From: JADJOY01 sp046331705 [NCBI: bacterium]
GTDB taxonomy: Bacteria > JADJOY01
Assembly (NCBI GenBank): GCA_046331705.1
Contig: JAXLQJ010000117.1
Coordinates: 1 to 19,977 of the forward strand
Length of the DNA stretch: 19,977 nucleotides
Direction of reading: 5' to 3'
Positions 18,228 through 19,977 of the stretch are shown here, one piece after another. A program made the position numbers and the translations under genes. The stretch's first letter is position 1, and every line of letters starts with the position of its first letter. Below the pieces are notes generated by a model. That model was not told the origin of the DNA. It saw only the letters and a list, made by a program, of their open reading frames with translations, and ran no database searches.

Positions 18228-19977
18228 ATGCACCTCGTCACCATGCACCGACGCTTCGCGATTGCGACCCTGCTCGCCTTCGCCGGGCTCGCCGGCGCGT
18301 TGTCGCTCGTCACCCCGGCGGCCGCGCAGGACGAAGCCCCGGTCTACGGACGCGATTACCGTCCGCAGATCGTCGAGTACAAGAAGCAGCAGCTGCAGGA
18401 AGAGTTCCGCATGGAACAGAAGGAGCGCCGCGAGCGCGCCGAAGCCGCTCGCCGCGCCGCGCGGAACAAGGGCCGCAAGGGTGCGCAGGTGCGCCGTGCG
18501 GAAGAAGCCATGCTGAACTCGGACGTCGTCGCGGGCGCGCATCGCGCCTCCACGCCGTTCGGCGTGGATCGCATCTCGGCGATCCCGCTCAACACCAAGG
18601 CCAACGACAAGACCGCCGACGCCGCAGGCGCGGGCCAGGCCGAGCAGCACGCGGTCTTCCAGGGCCTGAACGGCCTGTGTGCGTGGAACGACGGCCAGGG
18701 CTTCAACCTGACCCCGCAGGACGTGCAGGGCTACGGCTACACCACCAACGGTGGCGCCACGTGGACCGACGGCGGCATCCCGCCCAAGACCGCGTCCATC
18801 AGCACGTGGACGTCGGACCCGGTCGTCGGGCTGAACGAGAAGACCAGCAACTTCTACTACTGCGGCCTCATCTCCGGCCCGTCGTCCACGAACGGTGTCG
18901 CCGTCGTGCGCGGCACGTTCTCGGGCGCCTCGTTCAACTGGGCGACGCCGGTCGTCGTCGTGAGCGGCGCGAGCAGCAGCGCGGCCTACGACAAGCAGTG
19001 GTTCGTCGCGGACTCGCTGACGGGCAATCTCTACGTCACGTACACCAAGTTCGTCGTCGGTGGCGCGCACATCTGGTTCCAGCGCTCGACCGACAACGGC
19101 GCCACGTGGAGCACGCCGCTGCAGATCAGCGCGACGGCCGACAACAACCTCGTGCAGGGTTCGCGTCCGTGCGTCGGGCCGAACGGCGAGGTCTACGTCG
19201 TGTACTACGCGATCGGCACGGTGAACGACTACGACTACATGAAGGTCCGCAAGTCCACGGACGGCGGCCTGACGTTCGGCGCCGAAGTCACCGCGGCGAG
19301 CCTGCTGACGAACTTCGGCACGGGCGCCCCCGGCTTCAACCGTGAGCGCGGCATCACCATGCCGAGCATCGCGGTGGATCGCTCGACCGGCCCGAACCGC
19401 GGCCGCGTGTACGTCTCCTACAATGAGACGATCGACTGGTACCAGGACGCGCTCGGCGGCGGTGGCTCGAAGAGCGAAGTCGAGAACAACGGCAACTTCG
19501 CGAACGCCACGCCGTTCACGATCGGCCAGACGATCCGCGGCGCGCAGAGCACCACGTCGGACACCGACAACTGGAAGTTCGCGGCGGTGCAGGGTTCCAC
19601 CTACGTCTTCTGGGTGGATTCGCTGCGCTCGACGCTGCGCTACACGATCCGCATCTACTGCCCGAACGACACCGTCGCCGTCTCGCGCATCGCGATGGGC
19701 GGCAACGCGTCCACCGCGGGCCAGCAGGGCTTCATCGTGTGGACCGCGCCCTCCACGGCGACCTACTACTTCCGTTGGGCGCCGGGCGGCGCCGGCACGT
19801 CGGCCGGCTACCGCATCCGCACCGGCGTGCACACGCCGTACGTGCTGGACGTGGCGCGCGACCAGCGTGACGCCATGGTCGTGTCCTCGCCCGACGGCCT
19901 CACGTGGGGCCCGCCGGTCCGCATGAACGACGACGCGGCGCTCTACGACCAGTACCTGCCCGAAGTCGGCGTGGGCG
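18228..19977 (+). CDS. Secreted Asp-box (BNR/sialidase-like) beta-propeller protein with PPC-like insert, 3' end beyond window
   Basis: The start follows GGGAGGA at 18218-18224; 583 codons are visible and the frame stays open to the window edge. A signal peptide (basic 'HRR' at 7-9, hydrophobic core, probable cut after 'PAAA' near 33) is followed by a highly charged helical stretch (about 45-85, rich in Lys, Arg, Glu, Gln). Propeller repeats then follow with Asp-box-like turns: 'TTNGGATW' at 172, 'STDNGATW' at 287, 'STDGGLTF' at 343 and 'SPDGLTW' at 554. Between the last two, about residues 419-530, 'NATPFTIGQTIRGAQSTTSD' then 'TDNWKFAAVQGSTYVFWV' resembles a pre-peptidase C-terminal (PPC) domain. 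Sialidase catalytic residues were not identified, so enzymatic activity is not claimed. A C-terminal secretion or sorting domain could lie beyond the window. Confidence 0.8.
   Translation, partial: MHLVTMHRRFAIATLLAFAGLAGALSLVTPAAAQDEAPVYGRDYRPQIVEYKKQQLQEEFRMEQKERRERAEAARRAARNKGRKGAQVRRAEEAMLNSDVVAGAHRASTPFGVDRISAIPLNTKANDKTADAAGAGQAEQHAVFQGLNGLCAWNDGQGFNLTPQDVQGYGYTTNGGATWTDGGIPPKTASISTWTSDPVVGLNEKTSNFYYCGLISGPSSTNGVAVVRGTFSGASFNWATPVVVVSGASSSAAYDKQWFVADSLTGNLYVTYTKFVVGGAHIWFQRSTDNGATWSTPLQISATADNNLVQGSRPCVGPNGEVYVVYYAIGTVNDYDYMKVRKSTDGGLTFGAEVTAASLLTNFGTGAPGFNRERGITMPSIAVDRSTGPNRGRVYVSYNETIDWYQDALGGGGSKSEVENNGNFANATPFTIGQTIRGAQSTTSDTDNWKFAAVQGSTYVFWVDSLRSTLRYTIRIYCPNDTVAVSRIAMGGNASTAGQQGFIVWTAPSTATYYFRWAPGGAGTSAGYRIRTGVHTPYVLDVARDQRDAMVVSSPDGLTWGPPVRMNDDAALYDQYLPEVGVG

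Noticed and set aside
18013-18516. 167-codon plus-strand frame in the gap before the last gene
   Set aside because: No ribosome site, turns into Arg/Ser-rich low complexity when it enters the next gene, and it overlaps the repeat-rich control region.
18110-19345. 411-codon plus-strand frame overlapping the last gene in another frame
   Set aside because: Arg/Pro/His-rich noise; the overlapping frame starting at 18228 has a signal peptide, ribosome site and Asp-box repeats.

Overview
This is a GC-rich stretch (strong G/C bias at third codon positions, hence long meaningless antisense frames). Every recognisable gene lies on the plus strand and the genes are tightly packed. The producer is a Gram-negative-type bacterium, because the window encodes TonB/ExbB/ExbD energisers and a TolC-type outer-membrane channel. 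The protein style resembles deep-branching phyla such as Eisenbacteria, Gemmatimonadota or their relatives. That placement is an impression from sequence style, not a search result.

Region 1 (1-5860) is an envelope-energisation cluster. It holds the 3' part of a PstS-like phosphate-binding-type protein, an exported 594-residue TPR protein, two small STAS-domain proteins, ExbB, two tandem ExbD paralogues and TonB, closed by a strong hairpin terminator. The genes are spaced like an operon, with one 159-bp gap before exbB. Two points stand out. Only the first STAS protein keeps a hydroxyl residue at the expected phosphoacceptor position. The TonB membrane helix lacks the histidine that is functionally important in E. 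coli TonB.

Region 2 (about 5924-12700) starts with a candidate promoter and a YIP1-like multi-pass membrane protein. A structured leader follows, then a complete tripartite efflux operon: TolC-like channel, MacA/HlyD-like adaptor, MacB-type ATPase and two different MacB-type permeases. The last four genes overlap by 4 bp or lie a few bases apart. One ATPase with two non-identical permeases suggests a heterodimeric pump.

Region 3 (12726-17992) carries uvrA (nucleotide-excision repair), then tdh and kbl, which convert threonine to glycine plus acetyl-CoA. The tdh start overlaps the uvrA stop by 4 bp. A hairpin terminator follows kbl.

Region 4 (17993-19977) is a relatively AT-rich, symmetry-rich control region followed by a secreted Asp-box (BNR/sialidase-like) beta-propeller protein that runs off the window. 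It seems to have a pre-peptidase C-terminal (PPC)-like domain inserted between propeller repeats. I saw no tRNA, rRNA, CRISPR array, insertion sequence or phage gene. No single novel defence or mobile system is evident; the most unusual items are the STAS-containing Ton cluster and the control region and architecture of the last gene.
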